A stretch of DNA of 64,000 nucleotides. Source: Hofstenia miamia (lineage: Eukaryota > Xenacoelomorpha > Acoela). The stretch spans positions 1,003,676-1,067,675 of the forward strand of contig SCFE01000024.1 in the NCBI GenBank assembly GCA_004352715.1. The letters are read 5' to 3'. A program made the position numbers and the translations under genes. Of this stretch, positions 27,101-40,700 are shown piece by piece; positions within the stretch are counted from its first letter, which is position 1, and each line of letters starts with the position of its first letter. A model generated the notes under the pieces. The model ran no database searches. It was not told the DNA's origin and was given only the letters and a program-made list of their open reading frames with translations.

Positions 27101-30100
27101 CATCAGTCAGTTTTACTACATACAAATTCTACTATTCCTAGCAATGTTCGTTGATAGTGAAAATAACACAGGATGCCTCTCTTAGAGCTACAAGGAGTGT
27201 TACTACTATCACAAAGCTAATGAAATGTAATAATTGTACTAAATGGGAAGTAACTAGCTAGAAGGACTGATTTTCCGTAAGCCTTTTCACTAGACTTATC
27301 AGACTATGGCTTAGCTATATCAGGATTGAATTTTGGGATTAAGGGGGGAATTATGACATTGGATTGCTCCGAGTCGATTATTTAAATCTATATTAGCCAC
27401 TTCTAGAGGATATTAAAATTTTGGAAATGGGGGAGGGGTGAATGAGATTTTGACCAATGACAAAAGGGGTGAATCGATCAAGCAAGCCCGAAAACCCGTG
27501 AGCTAAATAGAGCTTGAGGTTTTATTAATTGTCTTATAATCTGGGTTTGAGTTTATCAACCGTGGTTGTCCTTAAGAATACTAGAAAAGCAAGCATTTTT
27601 CAATATTTATATTCCTCATGCCAACTTATAAATGAGAGGTAATGATTAACTACGTACAAAATGTTATTGTGTAACATCTAAAGAATGCAATTCATTAAGT
27701 AAAAATGTTAAAAAATAAATTTAACGATAAAATTAATAAAATGAAGCTTACACCCAATCACTAAAAATAGTTTAGAAAAAATATCAGGCTATCACCCGAT
27801 TAAAAGACGTATTGTAAATCGTAAAAAATTTACGTATGACTCTTGAAGAATATTTTCCAATGATTAAAGCCAAAACTTTGAATTTTAGCACTAGACTCTA
27901 TTATAGCACTGCTAATGCAAATTCTTTTATTTTTTCAACAGAGCTGTAGTTTCTACTATGTTCTTGTGAAGAGGCTCCCTGAAGAATATATTGTATCAAA
28001 AATATCGAATTCAGTATGAAAACTTTTGTTTATGCATAAGTTCTGAAAAAATCGAAATTCAAAATTCGTAGAAATCCCACTACATTGATGAAATTTACAT
28101 CAAAATAAGCGATGTAATAGGATGTCTGCACGTTATTTTTCCCGATGAATTTAGATCTATTTTAGAAACGATGCATTTTTTATGGGAATAGTTTTGAGCA
28201 GCTTTTCTTCAAAAGGGCGTAGTTTGAAAGCTAAATTTGTGATAAAATTTTCAATTCACATCCACTATCCCGAATGCAAAAATTGAGCCTATAGTGTTAA
28301 AAATCAAACTTTTTCGTTGACTGCATATCATCTGGTTTTCAACATTTTTTGAAACTGGCAACTTACACAAAAGAAACTCAAAAGTTACCATGGATACTAG
28401 TAAGAAGATCTAGATACTTAAAATCCAATAAGTTAATTTCACATTTGGCAATGCTCTTCAAACATAACATTTGTGGAAGAGTAGTGTAAAACGCACTCTA
28501 CTTAACTTACAAATTAAATGGAGTTTTTATAGGTTTGCTTTCGCAGTCAAATGAAAACATTGATATCAGTGGTGAGTAAACAAACGCCGCATCAATTTTC
28601 AAATATTATTTGCGCTTAGAACTGATTGAATTAAGAAGATTTGACGTACAGATATTTATTTTTGGTAAAAGACAGTGTGTCATCAGTGATAAAAACTCAT
28701 TTAAACATCACTTCGTTGTGGATTTTAAATTGCATATGATGCTTTGGTTGCGTATAAATAAGTTGAAATATTTTTGAAGTATGAAAATGCCGCAAAAATG
28801 ATTATCTGTGAATTGTTACATATGTGTTTTAGTAATAATTTTTCTTGGAATGACGTTCTCAAGTTAAAAGACGATGACACAAATGATTTGCTAGAGAAAT
28901 AAAAAAGACAATTTCAAAACAATCGTTTTGTTCACTAGCACTCGCCTAGCTTCTTCTAGTGTCGTTTGAGAAAAAATATTTGGATCCATGTCATGCCCGA
29001 ATGATGGAAAATATAAATGAAATAAGAAGCGAGCTCTCTATATATGATAGAAAATGCTAAACTCAAATATGAAAATTAAGGTATTTTGTTTAATAAAGAG
29101 CAGAACTCAACAGCTGAAACAAATCCGTCGATTAAGATTCTTTGACCAGTCTCGTCCTTACCCGTTGACCCAAATAATAAAGGAAATGAAATAAACCCCT
29201 TAAGCAATATCAATGCAAAACTCACAAAATCAATAGGAGACCACCGCAATGTGAAACGCCAGTTCTTTGTGCTGGTGTCGCTTCCGAATCATATCCAGAT
29301 ATTCCAAAGCACATGCCGAACATGGCGATTATTCCAACAACTATTATTGTAACAGCAACACCAAGTCCAACATATCCACTAAATATATAATGATTTAGTT
29401 AATTCTCATAACTAAGATAAGAGTAACCAGTCATCTCTAAACTGCCTATTGCGCCCATTAGGAAAAATCGTTTTGTCAACATTGGGTGAATGTGCTCCCC
29501 TGTTATGTTGAAGATTTTGGATACACTTTAAAAAAATTAAAATTTTAACTTTTTCAATGGAAAATCCAACTTTTAGGATACATTCAAATTTTTCCCATAC
29601 CCAGTGTTCAGATAATGAGGTGGTCTGAGGCCCAGACATCGCCCGAATTCCACGCAGACGCAACGTGCATAAAATGAAGGGTGAAGTTAAAGAGGAAACA
29701 ATTTTCTATCCCGTTTTGATATTCTATCGAAAAAATCAAAAATAGTAAAAAAATTCCTGAATTACTTAGGATGAATACGTTCGTAAATAGTTTTGTAATG
29801 ATAACACATCTGCTGGCAACTTTGTTGAGGATAACTATTTTAATCATATTCCAATATATTTACTATTCTCATTTGTACTTATAAGTAGTAATTAGTAAAA
29901 TTACAACATGATTTTCTACTTAGCAACAGAATTTCAATTTGCAAAATTATTAAACTTTATGCAATAATTTGTTTAAAAAGTATTGTTAACAAACAAAAAA
30001 ATTAGTCTGGTTGTTTTAAAAACCTTAAATTCTTGCTTATGCAATTGAAAATGTTCCGGATAGAATAATTGAAGCTCTATGTGATACCATCATTCGTTAT

Positions 30101-33100
30101 TGTACACTCTGAAATTGCTTAGGTAATTGTAAAACATATATATGTCAATTAATATTTTACAAAAACCTTATAGAAAGATATATAAATGCTAATATAATTT
30201 TTACAAGAAAAGCAATTGCAAAGTATGGGAAAATATAAAAACTTTACCGATACAAATTGAAAATGGTAATGTCTTCAATAGACGACTTTTCTTTGTAAAG
30301 TTTTGTGATATTGGACAACTAAAACAGAAATTAAAGTACAAAAATTGTAAAGTGCGAAGCAATAATGCATTAGAAATACATGTCCAAGCACAATGCTATT
30401 TTTGTAATATATTAGAATAGCAATCATATTTTGAAAAGTTATGGAATCTCTCAAATAACTTTTGTTTTGGGTCAGCAGATTAAAATAGATTAAAATCAGT
30501 TCACTGCTACACATAGTCTATACAGCATTTAGTGAATAAAAGAAGTGTTAACTCATAGCTGAATAAAATAGGAATCAAAGTTAGATTACTACGAACACGT
30601 CAGCAAACCAAAATGTGCCAAACAATTACTTTGGTAACTTCTGGTCTTTCTGCTGAACACATGTTCAATTTAAATTGTTTGCGTGCAGACAAACTTAATT
30701 TCCTTGTATTTATCATTATCGATTAAGGACAAAAGTATATAAACATTGCAAAAACGTTAGATGGCGTAAAATTGATCGAAATATTTCAATTTCCAGGAAT
30801 GACTAGATAAATTCTTACCTCATTCATTGGAGTGGAAATATTTTTGATGTAATCTATCATTGCCTCTCTGAATACTTTAGCAGCTGCATTAAACTCTAAA
30901 AAATGTATTTGAGAAATATAGTCTTAGATCATGCAACAATATAAGTTATATACTATATTCATTAAATTGAGCGGGTCAGTTCTATTGTAACAAAATTTGA
31001 ACCATTCAATGCTCGACAACCACAGGTAAGTAAACAAAATATTCATAATTTAGAACAGCATTACTTCTTTCAGATAGTGCATTTGAATTTTCATATTATT
31101 ATCTATGGAATATTCCAATTGAGACATAAGATCTTTCAAAATTTAAATTCTAATGCTTAATCGTCAAATTCTTATTCCGACCTGGGCAGCCCACTTGGGT
31201 AGTAAGCACATTGCTCTGTCCTCTCAATCTCTTCTTATGTGGCATCTTAGCTACAATTGTTGCTAATGTTTTTCACATTTTTCTGGTTGTGGCCAAGCTG
31301 GTCCAATTGGAAAATCAGGTCTGCCTTTTGTTTTAGAGGGAGGTAAGCTTCGTATGCCACATTATATACATATTATTGTTATATATATTTGTTTTGTAAA
31401 TGATTTTATACAAATATATGCAAGCAGTATTTAAAGCAGCATATTTTTAGTTTTTTGTCACGCAATTCTCGCCTTACAACACAAGAGCTGCTACAAATGT
31501 TCATGGACGAACGAGGTGTAAGTGATAAAGATCTAACAGGTGATGGAGCAGAGGATAAAGATTATAGACAATACCTTAGGCTAAGAGATTGACAAAAATA
31601 GTAACAACAATACAAGTACTAGCTAAGTTTCACATCAAGAGTTCCGTGCAAGATCAGGTCGCACACGGGGAAGTGAAACAAATGTTCCAACCTCGCAAAT
31701 GCTAGGTAGCATTATTGTTAGGCAGCAATGTGGCCCTAGAGGAAACGCCTGCAAATTGAAACTGTTATCTAGACATTTGAATGTTTTTTCACTAGGTCAA
31801 TGAAACTCGACATTCTGCGCTGCACTAATGCTGGAGAAGAAAAAAGGAAAATCTTGGGAGAGTCTTATATATGATGAAATGAATGCAGTCATTGGGCTTC
31901 TCATACTTTGTTCATGCCAATATCTATGCAAGTATACAATTTGCAAAACCCTGAAAGCTACTTTCTAAATTTTAGAACGGTTCATTCTTTCACGGAGTCA
32001 TTAATTTTGCAATTTTACCTGTTGAATCAAGTCTTATCCGGGTCAAATTTTGTGACCCGGTTGCAACTCTGGCTACAACAGCTGGAACTGTACACAAAAA
32101 CGAGAGACAATCCATAAAAATTTCTGCCAAATAAATTTAGTGAAAATGAATAAATAATGATCGGTTTCAAAAACTAACTCATACTTGTAAGCTACGTTCA
32201 AAAAAGAACAAGGCTGTGACATTGATCCTGAAACTGAGACCCTTCCATCATACTGTTCTATAATAGCACTGAAGGAGGTTTAAATGATATCGATCAAATA
32301 GCAGGACATTACAGCGTTCAACAAAAACAAGGAGGTGGTCTCTAGCAAACGGCTACAAAATAAATTTTCCAGCACTCAATGCAATATTGTTCATAAGTCA
32401 AAATTTACTTCATATCATGAAAGAAAATTGAACCGAAGAAGAAAGTTTTTGGGGGATCTAGGGATGACAGTTTAAAAATCTCATGTCATGCTCCGTAATA
32501 TTACATATCTCCAACAACCTGTGTACTTCAGACAAATACCGATATGTTAGACACGGAATGCCGAAAACGATGTTGGATATACCCGAGTTCACTTTCCCCA
32601 AGAAGCCAACAACTGTTCCGAATTTGAAAGAAAACCTATGTGGTGAACAGTCAACATAAATTATAAAATATAATCATTTATCGATACTGTGAATTTTGTT
32701 TTCAATTATATTTGTTTAACACATCATTTATATCATCTTGGCAAATCGTTTACAGACTGTGCCTGTTAGGCTCATGTCAGGATGCAGTGAAGTAGACAAT
32801 CTTAGGCATATGAGAGTTAAAAACATTCGTTATTTTTTTCCATCCAATTTTAGCAAGTTTAAGAAAATCAGCTTTTTGAAAATTTAAAATAAAATTATTT
32901 CAGGGAAGCACATATATTTATAAGAAAACTTTTGCTTCTGGAAATGCTCTACTAGGAAATGCTTTAGAGTTCTGTATTAATTCATCGCAATTTGTTAACA
33001 AATGGGAAAGGATATTTCTACAGGATTCAGAGGTTTAAACATTAAAGCTGAAATATCTAAATAAAAATGCCTTTGGCTTATATAAATCACAATTAGGGTC

Positions 33101-34742
33101 TATTAAGACAAGTAATATATGAGCTAATTACTTGTTATGGAAATCACCTGTTTCTCGTAAAATTGTTAGGAAATGAATTTATATGTCAGTCAATTGATTG
33201 TTTAAGAAATTTACGCTTACATTCACTTTCGCTCTTACAGATTTCATTTATTAACGCTTGCGTTTCGCTTGTAGCATTTATGAAATTTCACAAATCATCA
33301 TCAATGTTTTGATTATCGATAACCTACTCTATGCAAAAACGGGTAAGTCCTCTTCCCGAAATATGCTATTAAATTTTTGCACCGCCAACAAATTGTGATG
33401 GTGCTCTTTCATTTATGTGTGAACATTGCGCTGAGGAATATTTGTAGCCTTCGAAAGCATTGAACAAATAAGTGTGACATTTTTCTCAAGCAATTGCGCT
33501 ACAAGTTCAGCATTTTCTTGTGTACATGAAATGTTGGACCTCCTTGAGCCATCATTGCGATTGATAACTCACTATCCACTTTAGAGTTATTTCCATTACC
33601 AGCAGGTGTACTCATGTTCAGTTAAACTTATAACTTTGTCGCTCCATACCTCAGCCAGAAGATAGTGAACAGCAGCACCGCCTTTGTTACCATTCGTTTT
33701 CATTGCCCACACGAAAAATATCAAGTGTATGATAATTAATGTTAATTACTGATATAACAATGATTTTAAAAAAGATTTGTTGTAATATCTCCTCCTTCTT
33801 ACCTGCACTGAATTATTGTATAGATCGGGGTGTCGAACGGGTAGACCCAACCCAATCTACGGGAGAGTCAAAGAAAAGTCGGGTGGAGTGAAGTCAGGCC
33901 ATGGGTCAAAAGATTGAAAATTGCTAGGTAGAAAAATTCATTGTTTGAAAGGTTTCCATGAAATATTAGTGAGAAACTAACCATGCATTTCTATTTACTA
34001 TACAATATACTATGCTATATAAAACCTACTTTTAAATTAATGTTAATATATTTGTTTGATGTTTTGTATTAAGTGATTTGCGTCAGAAATTTCACAGACA
34101 CCGGGTCGCCGCTGTTGCTTAGTTAATAATGATCTAATCCTAGTAATCAGAAATCAGTAGAACCATTTTGCAACAGCATCATTAATTTATTGATGAAAAT
34201 TTAACAGAAACAGTATTTGACAATCCACTCGATTACTGGAAGATAAATGAGTCAAGATACTCAAAGTTAGCATCAGCTGCTCACCAACTATACGTTGTTC
34301 AAGGATCAAGTTCAATTAGCGAAGAGCAATTCAATGTTGGTGGTCACTTATTGACGGACTTAAGAAACCGAATTTCAAGCTAGTGTTTTCCTAAAAATTA
34401 ATGGTTTTTAAATTTGTTTTATATTTAATTGTCTGGGGTCGGATTTGGTCCTTTTGTCAAAATATGTGACACGTAGCCACTCTGGAATAGATATATACTA
34501 TTCAGAAAATGATTGCAAAAACCTAACCCTACACACCCACATATATATATATANNNNNNNNNNNNNNNNNNNNNNNNNNNNNNNNNNNNNNNNNNNNNNN
34601 NNNNNNNNNNNNNNNNNNNNNNNNNNNNNNNNNNNNNNNNNNNNNNNNNNNNNNNNNNNNNNNNNNNNNNNNNNNNNNNNNNNNNNNNNNNNNNNNNNNN
34701 NNNNNNNNNNNNNNNNNNNNNNNNNNNNNNNCCCTACACACC

Positions 34743-34779
<37 letters not shown>

Positions 34780-37700
34780 TGTTAAGAAATCAGGATATCT
34801 CATTATAGATCTACTATATTGGTAATTTTAGATTTGTATAAGAAAGTGAATATACAATATATGTTAAAGTCAATTGGAATTGAATGTAGGAAACACGTCT
34901 AACAATACTATAGAAAAGAATTTCACTTTGTAATCATCCATTCATCTGCTACAGAATTTTAATTAATCTCAAGAGAAAAACCATCTATACTCAGAAAAAT
35001 ATGTCTACTTTATGAAAACTCCAAGTTAACTTTTTAAACTAGGATTTTGAAATATTTAAAATTAATATCAAACGTTGCATTTCGCAATTACTGTCTCATT
35101 TCACTTCAATAGTTTCAAATTTGAAGATAAAAGAAAATTAGTCTCTAGCAACCTTACTTGCCCTAACATCTTCTCTTCAAAAAATTCTCATTTTTTAGAA
35201 TAAAGTGGCACTTTGTCTAGATGAATATTTGTAGAGAAGACACTGATTATATCTTCCCAAAATTCAAAGCAGAATGTATTGTAGTAGTCGACGTCTGATA
35301 TTATTTTAGTATGTTCGCCCTCTGCATTGACGTCTGTATTGCTTTTGAAATTAAATTGATTTGAGAAAATACGCGTTGAACGAATGCTCCTTCAGCACAT
35401 TGGAAGAACATCATATCGGTCATTATTGTGAGTGGTTAAAATAGTGTGCCAAAAGCGTTTTTGGTGGCAGTTGAAATACTTAGACTTACAACAAAGGCTT
35501 CGGTGGCTTCAAGGCCGCAGCAATACTTAAACAGTTTTTATAATGAATTCTCACTTGGCTTTGTTGTGCTTAAGCTAAAATTTAATAATATTCTGCTTAA
35601 CAAAAGTCAATTGCTTTATTACATCAATACAACAAGTAAATACAGTTATTTTAACATCTTTGAACCCCTACAGACAAAGTTAAGCTGTTAATTGATGTTG
35701 AAAAAAAATATAAATATATACTCGCTGAAAGTGAGATTTGTTCAGATTAAATCTGAACATATCGACACTGTTGTACGTTAATTCAATTTTCGCTAGAAAG
35801 AACGAAACATAAATAGTGATACAGATGTTCCTACAATAAATGAGGCGATAACAGAATTTAGACTGCTAAAATCATAATTGTACTTCAAAAGACTGCCGCG
35901 TTTAAGTTCAATGTCTTCGGCACCCATAGATCCGGTTGCCTTTCACAAGAATTTGTATGAACAAGATTGGTATTGCAACAGGCAGCATTTGAATACAATG
36001 ATATGATGAAAGAGCACAGCAAGTCTGTAAATGTGTTGGGTCACATTTCTTGCTAATGATTGAGGTTTTGTCTCGGTTGGGTCAATCTATAAAAAATACA
36101 CAAACATATATAAATGGGTTGGGTGAATGTTTCAAACAAATATGGATAATGATTGGGTTATTGAAAGGCACTATGAATGTACGTTTGCAGAAGTGTTGTA
36201 TAACTTTTAATTTCATTAATTTCAGTATAAAGACAAATGTGTTTTAGCACTATTTATCTTAAATACATTTATGTGTATTTCTTTTCAATCGTGTTTATGC
36301 ATAATGGTTATGAAGCAAAGACTTGTAGAAGTATTCAAATTGTAGTTGAGTCATTTTTGGGTCACATTTTGACAAGGCGTTGGGTTGGGTCAAACGAATT
36401 AAAAGGTCAAAAAATTTGAGTTTGGTCATAATCCCTGTTGAATTTTGGATTGGGTTGGGTTGTCTAAAATATCTTGACCCATTTACAGCCCTGTTGTACA
36501 TTGCTACAATGTTACTATAAAACTTGAAATCTTTGCAAAATATATATTGGATGCTTAAAAGATGTGGACCTCATTCTATGAATAAAAATGGGGAAATACT
36601 ACAACGGTAGACTTAGTTAGTGCAAATTAACCGAGAAAAGTTTGCATGGACTCAAGTGTGAATAAATCCTGAAGTGTAATCAGTGTCTGTGTGAGTAACG
36701 AAGCATAGCTATAATGAATTCCAACTGTTTGGCAAGTAAATTGACGGCTCAATCGGAAGAAATCGAAGAATGTTTGGAAAACATAAAAGTGCTTAACCGC
36801 GTAATTAATATAACACATTCAATTCCTTTTCCATTACAATTCCGTAATTACTATTCAATTTCTAGACAGCAATATGTTTATATCAGTATGGTAAGAAAAC
36901 GTATATATTTGTAGCAGAGCGCTTATGCATCTATCAATAAGAAATTCAATCACTGCTTGAAAAAAGTTGACCGAAAATCCTTCAAATCACTATCATGTAT
37001 TGCAACGAAACGAAAAGTATGGGATGACTCGATCATGTAAAAACTGAAAAATTTTGACAAGGATAAATTTATATTGACTGACAATATAATTAGATAAAGG
37101 AGACACCTGCAATTGCATTTATTGAACGAGGTACTAGGTACAACGCATAAAATTTTTTTATCTTACAACTTGTCAACTCGAGTGCATATGTTAATCAAAA
37201 TGAAAATTTAGTTCTTCAATATGACTCCATAGTTTTTTGTTGTTAGTGCTACAAGTTGTATCTAGAATAATATATGTAAATGGTACTAAGTTTATGCATC
37301 ACTAATAAAATTGATTGGACATTTTGTTATTAGACATAATTTGCTAAATGATGAATATTGACATCCGCAAAGTCTTGGTAATGGGAATCTCAGATACTAA
37401 GTAGACGGTCAATCACAGTATTAAATTTTCGTGCCTAAACCTAAAATTATCGCCTTTATGCTTAAAAACTTTTGTAAGAAATTTTTTTTGATACATACTA
37501 CTCAATAAAAGTATAAATTACTCTACTAAATTTACAACCACCTGTTTAGTAGGACTACCATAACGTCCAAACGGATTTTATCAACGATAATAATAATAAT
37601 AATAATAATGGTATTGTACCACAAAGTGCTGTATACAACTATATTAAATTAAATTTTACAGAGAAAAATATGAACGAAGTTAGAGAAATTAGTGACAGGA

Positions 37701-40700
37701 GGAACAGGTACAGAAAGAGAAGAGAGCGCATTTATATTGAAGACCAAATTGAGATAAGGCAGAAAGAAGAAATGAGAGGAGCTGCTTTTTAAAAATTCGA
37801 GGGTTAGACCAAATATCAATTTCTAGATTTGAGATAATGAAGTAAGCAAGAAGGATTATACGAAAGAAATGGTTATGTGAACAAATTCTCTATTAATGCG
37901 AGGGAGATAAAACAAGAAATAAGAGGAAGAACGAGAATTATATGTAGGATTTGAGAATTTAAGAAAATTGGAAAAATCGAAATCATAAATGTCAAGAAGT
38001 AATTTGTTAAGAAAAGTGAGATCTAGAAAGTTCAGGTACAGGGAAATTGGCAAAAGTCTAGCATTGAGAAGAAATTTTAGGTAAGCTTGGTTAGAAGAGA
38101 AGATCCAGCAAAGGCCGCGATGTAAGAACCTGTCAAGTTTAATAGAAGAAGAGGAATTTAGATACCAGCATTGGAAATTATAGCAGAGAGTGGAGAGACA
38201 ATATGATTTAAAGAGAATTAATTTCGAACGAGAATTAAGTGAATTCGGCAGTGAAGACAAGGAAATAGAGAGAAGAGAAGAACTTCTTAGTTTTTAATGA
38301 AACATGTTTTGACCATGAAAGTGAGGAGGAAATTATTACACCAAGATCACGAACATTATAGTTAAAATGAATCGTAGTATCATTTAGATAGAAAAAGGAG
38401 GTATGAAGGTTTTAGAAGAACAGAAAAGAAGAGCTTCCGTTTTGGAGATATTAAATGGAAGCCCATTAGTAGATTACCAGAGTTCAGCCTGAACAATACT
38501 TGATTGTATAATATTTGAAATAGAAGAGAAAATGCGAGTGTCATCAGCATATAGCATGCAATCAGAATTAGAGTCAGAAACGTGCGGCATAAAATCATGG
38601 ATGAATATTTGTGAAGAGAAGTGGTTCAAGAATCGAACCTTGAGGTACATCAGAAGTAACAAGACGTTCACAGCAAATACGGAGTCAATGCAAATAAATT
38701 GAGATCTGTCAGAAAGATAATCGGAGATGAGAGAAATGAAGAAAGAATCAATAGCAAGTTTCGAAAGTTTGCTCAGTAAGATACAATGAGGAACTTATCA
38801 AAGGCTTTTTGAAAGTCAAGATAGACGCAAAAAAAGTAACTGTATGATGAAAATGAGAATATACCCTATCGAGGAATCTTAGAAGAGAAAGTCCAGTAGA
38901 TTTATGCGACATAAATCCATACTGAGATTTTGACATCAATGGGCGAAGGATCGGATAAATAGCGCTAAATATAATTCTTTCAAAGGCAAGAGATAGTTGA
39001 GAAAGAATAGAAATTGGCAGATAAGAAGAACAGTGGTGTCGGGGAAAATTTTTGCCCGTTTTGAAAATAGGAACAACTAAGGCAGTTTTGCATAGTTGAG
39101 GGAATGTAGATGTTAGGAGGAGAGAACGAAAGAGATGGAACAAAGGATCAGCAAGGTAAGAGGCAATGTTTTTAATAAGAGAAGGCGAAAATTGATCAAA
39201 TGGAATGGAATGAGACTTCAGAGATGAAATGATTTTAAGGATTGTATGTGGAGAGGAAGAATTGAGAATGATTTCAAATAGATTAAAAGATTCTGAATTT
39301 GAAGAATGTGAATTATTGGAAAAGCTATTGGGAGTGAAAACAGAGAAAAAGTATTCATTAAGAAGGTTAGAAATGCTTCTGGGTGAATGAGCATCTTTAC
39401 AATTAAATTCAAGTGTAGAGGGAATAGATTTAGTTTTAGAAATTGATTTAACAAGTTTATGCAAAGCATTGAGAGAAATATTAGCAGAAAAACTGAAGAA
39501 AGGAAACTTTATCGAATTCAATTGAGTCGGATAATTCAGATGATATGTGTGTGAGACGTTTCTGTAAGTATGGTTTGCCGGAAGGGTGAACTGAAAGGCG
39601 CTGGAGGAACCTGAGTTTGTTGTGAATATAAACGAAATGGGAAGAGTAGAAGAAAGGTAGATTTTGACGACGCCTTCTTTTGTGAGGAATAAAAAGAGAA
39701 CGTCCATGAGAGATAAGGGTGCAAATAGATTGAGTAAAATCAGGAGAAGGGAAACAAGTAAAGGATCAAGAAATAATGATGAATTGATGAAATGATTGAA
39801 AGATTATAATTTCCTAGTGAATAAGAAAAACTTGTGCGGGTTGACTACTAGAGGTATAAAATAGAGAGGGTATGTCAATGAAAAGAAATTGTGATCAGAT
39901 AATTAATACGTTTATTGATTCCCCAGCATTCAAGTAATAAGGGCAGGTAACAGTAATATATATATAAATATTCAATTCCCGAGACTTCACTGTTATTTTA
40001 AAGATAGTATCAAATCTTATTACAGATTATTGTTGAGTTGAATTAGTATGAATGCGAATTCTTTACAACGATACCTTGTAAAACTGTTTGACTTTTTGGG
40101 ATTGGTGCGGCAGCTACGTTGCGAATAGTGGAGTTGTAGATGTTAAAGAACAAAGCGACTTGTTGTTGGGTTAGCGTTAGATCTTCATAGCCTTGTAACG
40201 CTTCCGGCTAAATGAGTACAATATAAATGATAAAATAAAGACTTATGGAAATTGTAACAGACAGACATGTAGGTACATTGGACTTATTGGAAATTTATGA
40301 ATAAATCTTTAGCTATTAGATAATAAGAACACGAAACTGCAGAATGCATATCACTATACCGAAGCCTTAATTATAATAACAGCGAATAGCCTTTCTTACA
40401 GGAAAAATTTATGGACTATTTCAGCTTCCTCTTCCAATCGATGGAGTATTTTCACGAAACTATAATTTTTCTAATTTTCCAAAATGTACGATTATAAGGT
40501 CAAAAAAAGTTACTTAAGGAGTGTACTACATTTTAAATCTTTAAATTTTAATCTCAGTCTTTAATTTCATTCCGTGTGCAAGAAAGTCCATTTGAAAAGC
40601 ATTATCTCTGAAATTCACGTAAGTAATGACGTCATACTGATAACAAGATGAAAAATAAAACATTTCATTTCTTACAAAGAATATAAAATGTTTTTAATAT

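Noticed and set aside
33226-33720. Protein-like stretches on the minus strand near the piggyBac remnant
   Set aside because: Frames change several times, no family pattern can be named, and there are no splice sites. It is probably decayed repeat material.
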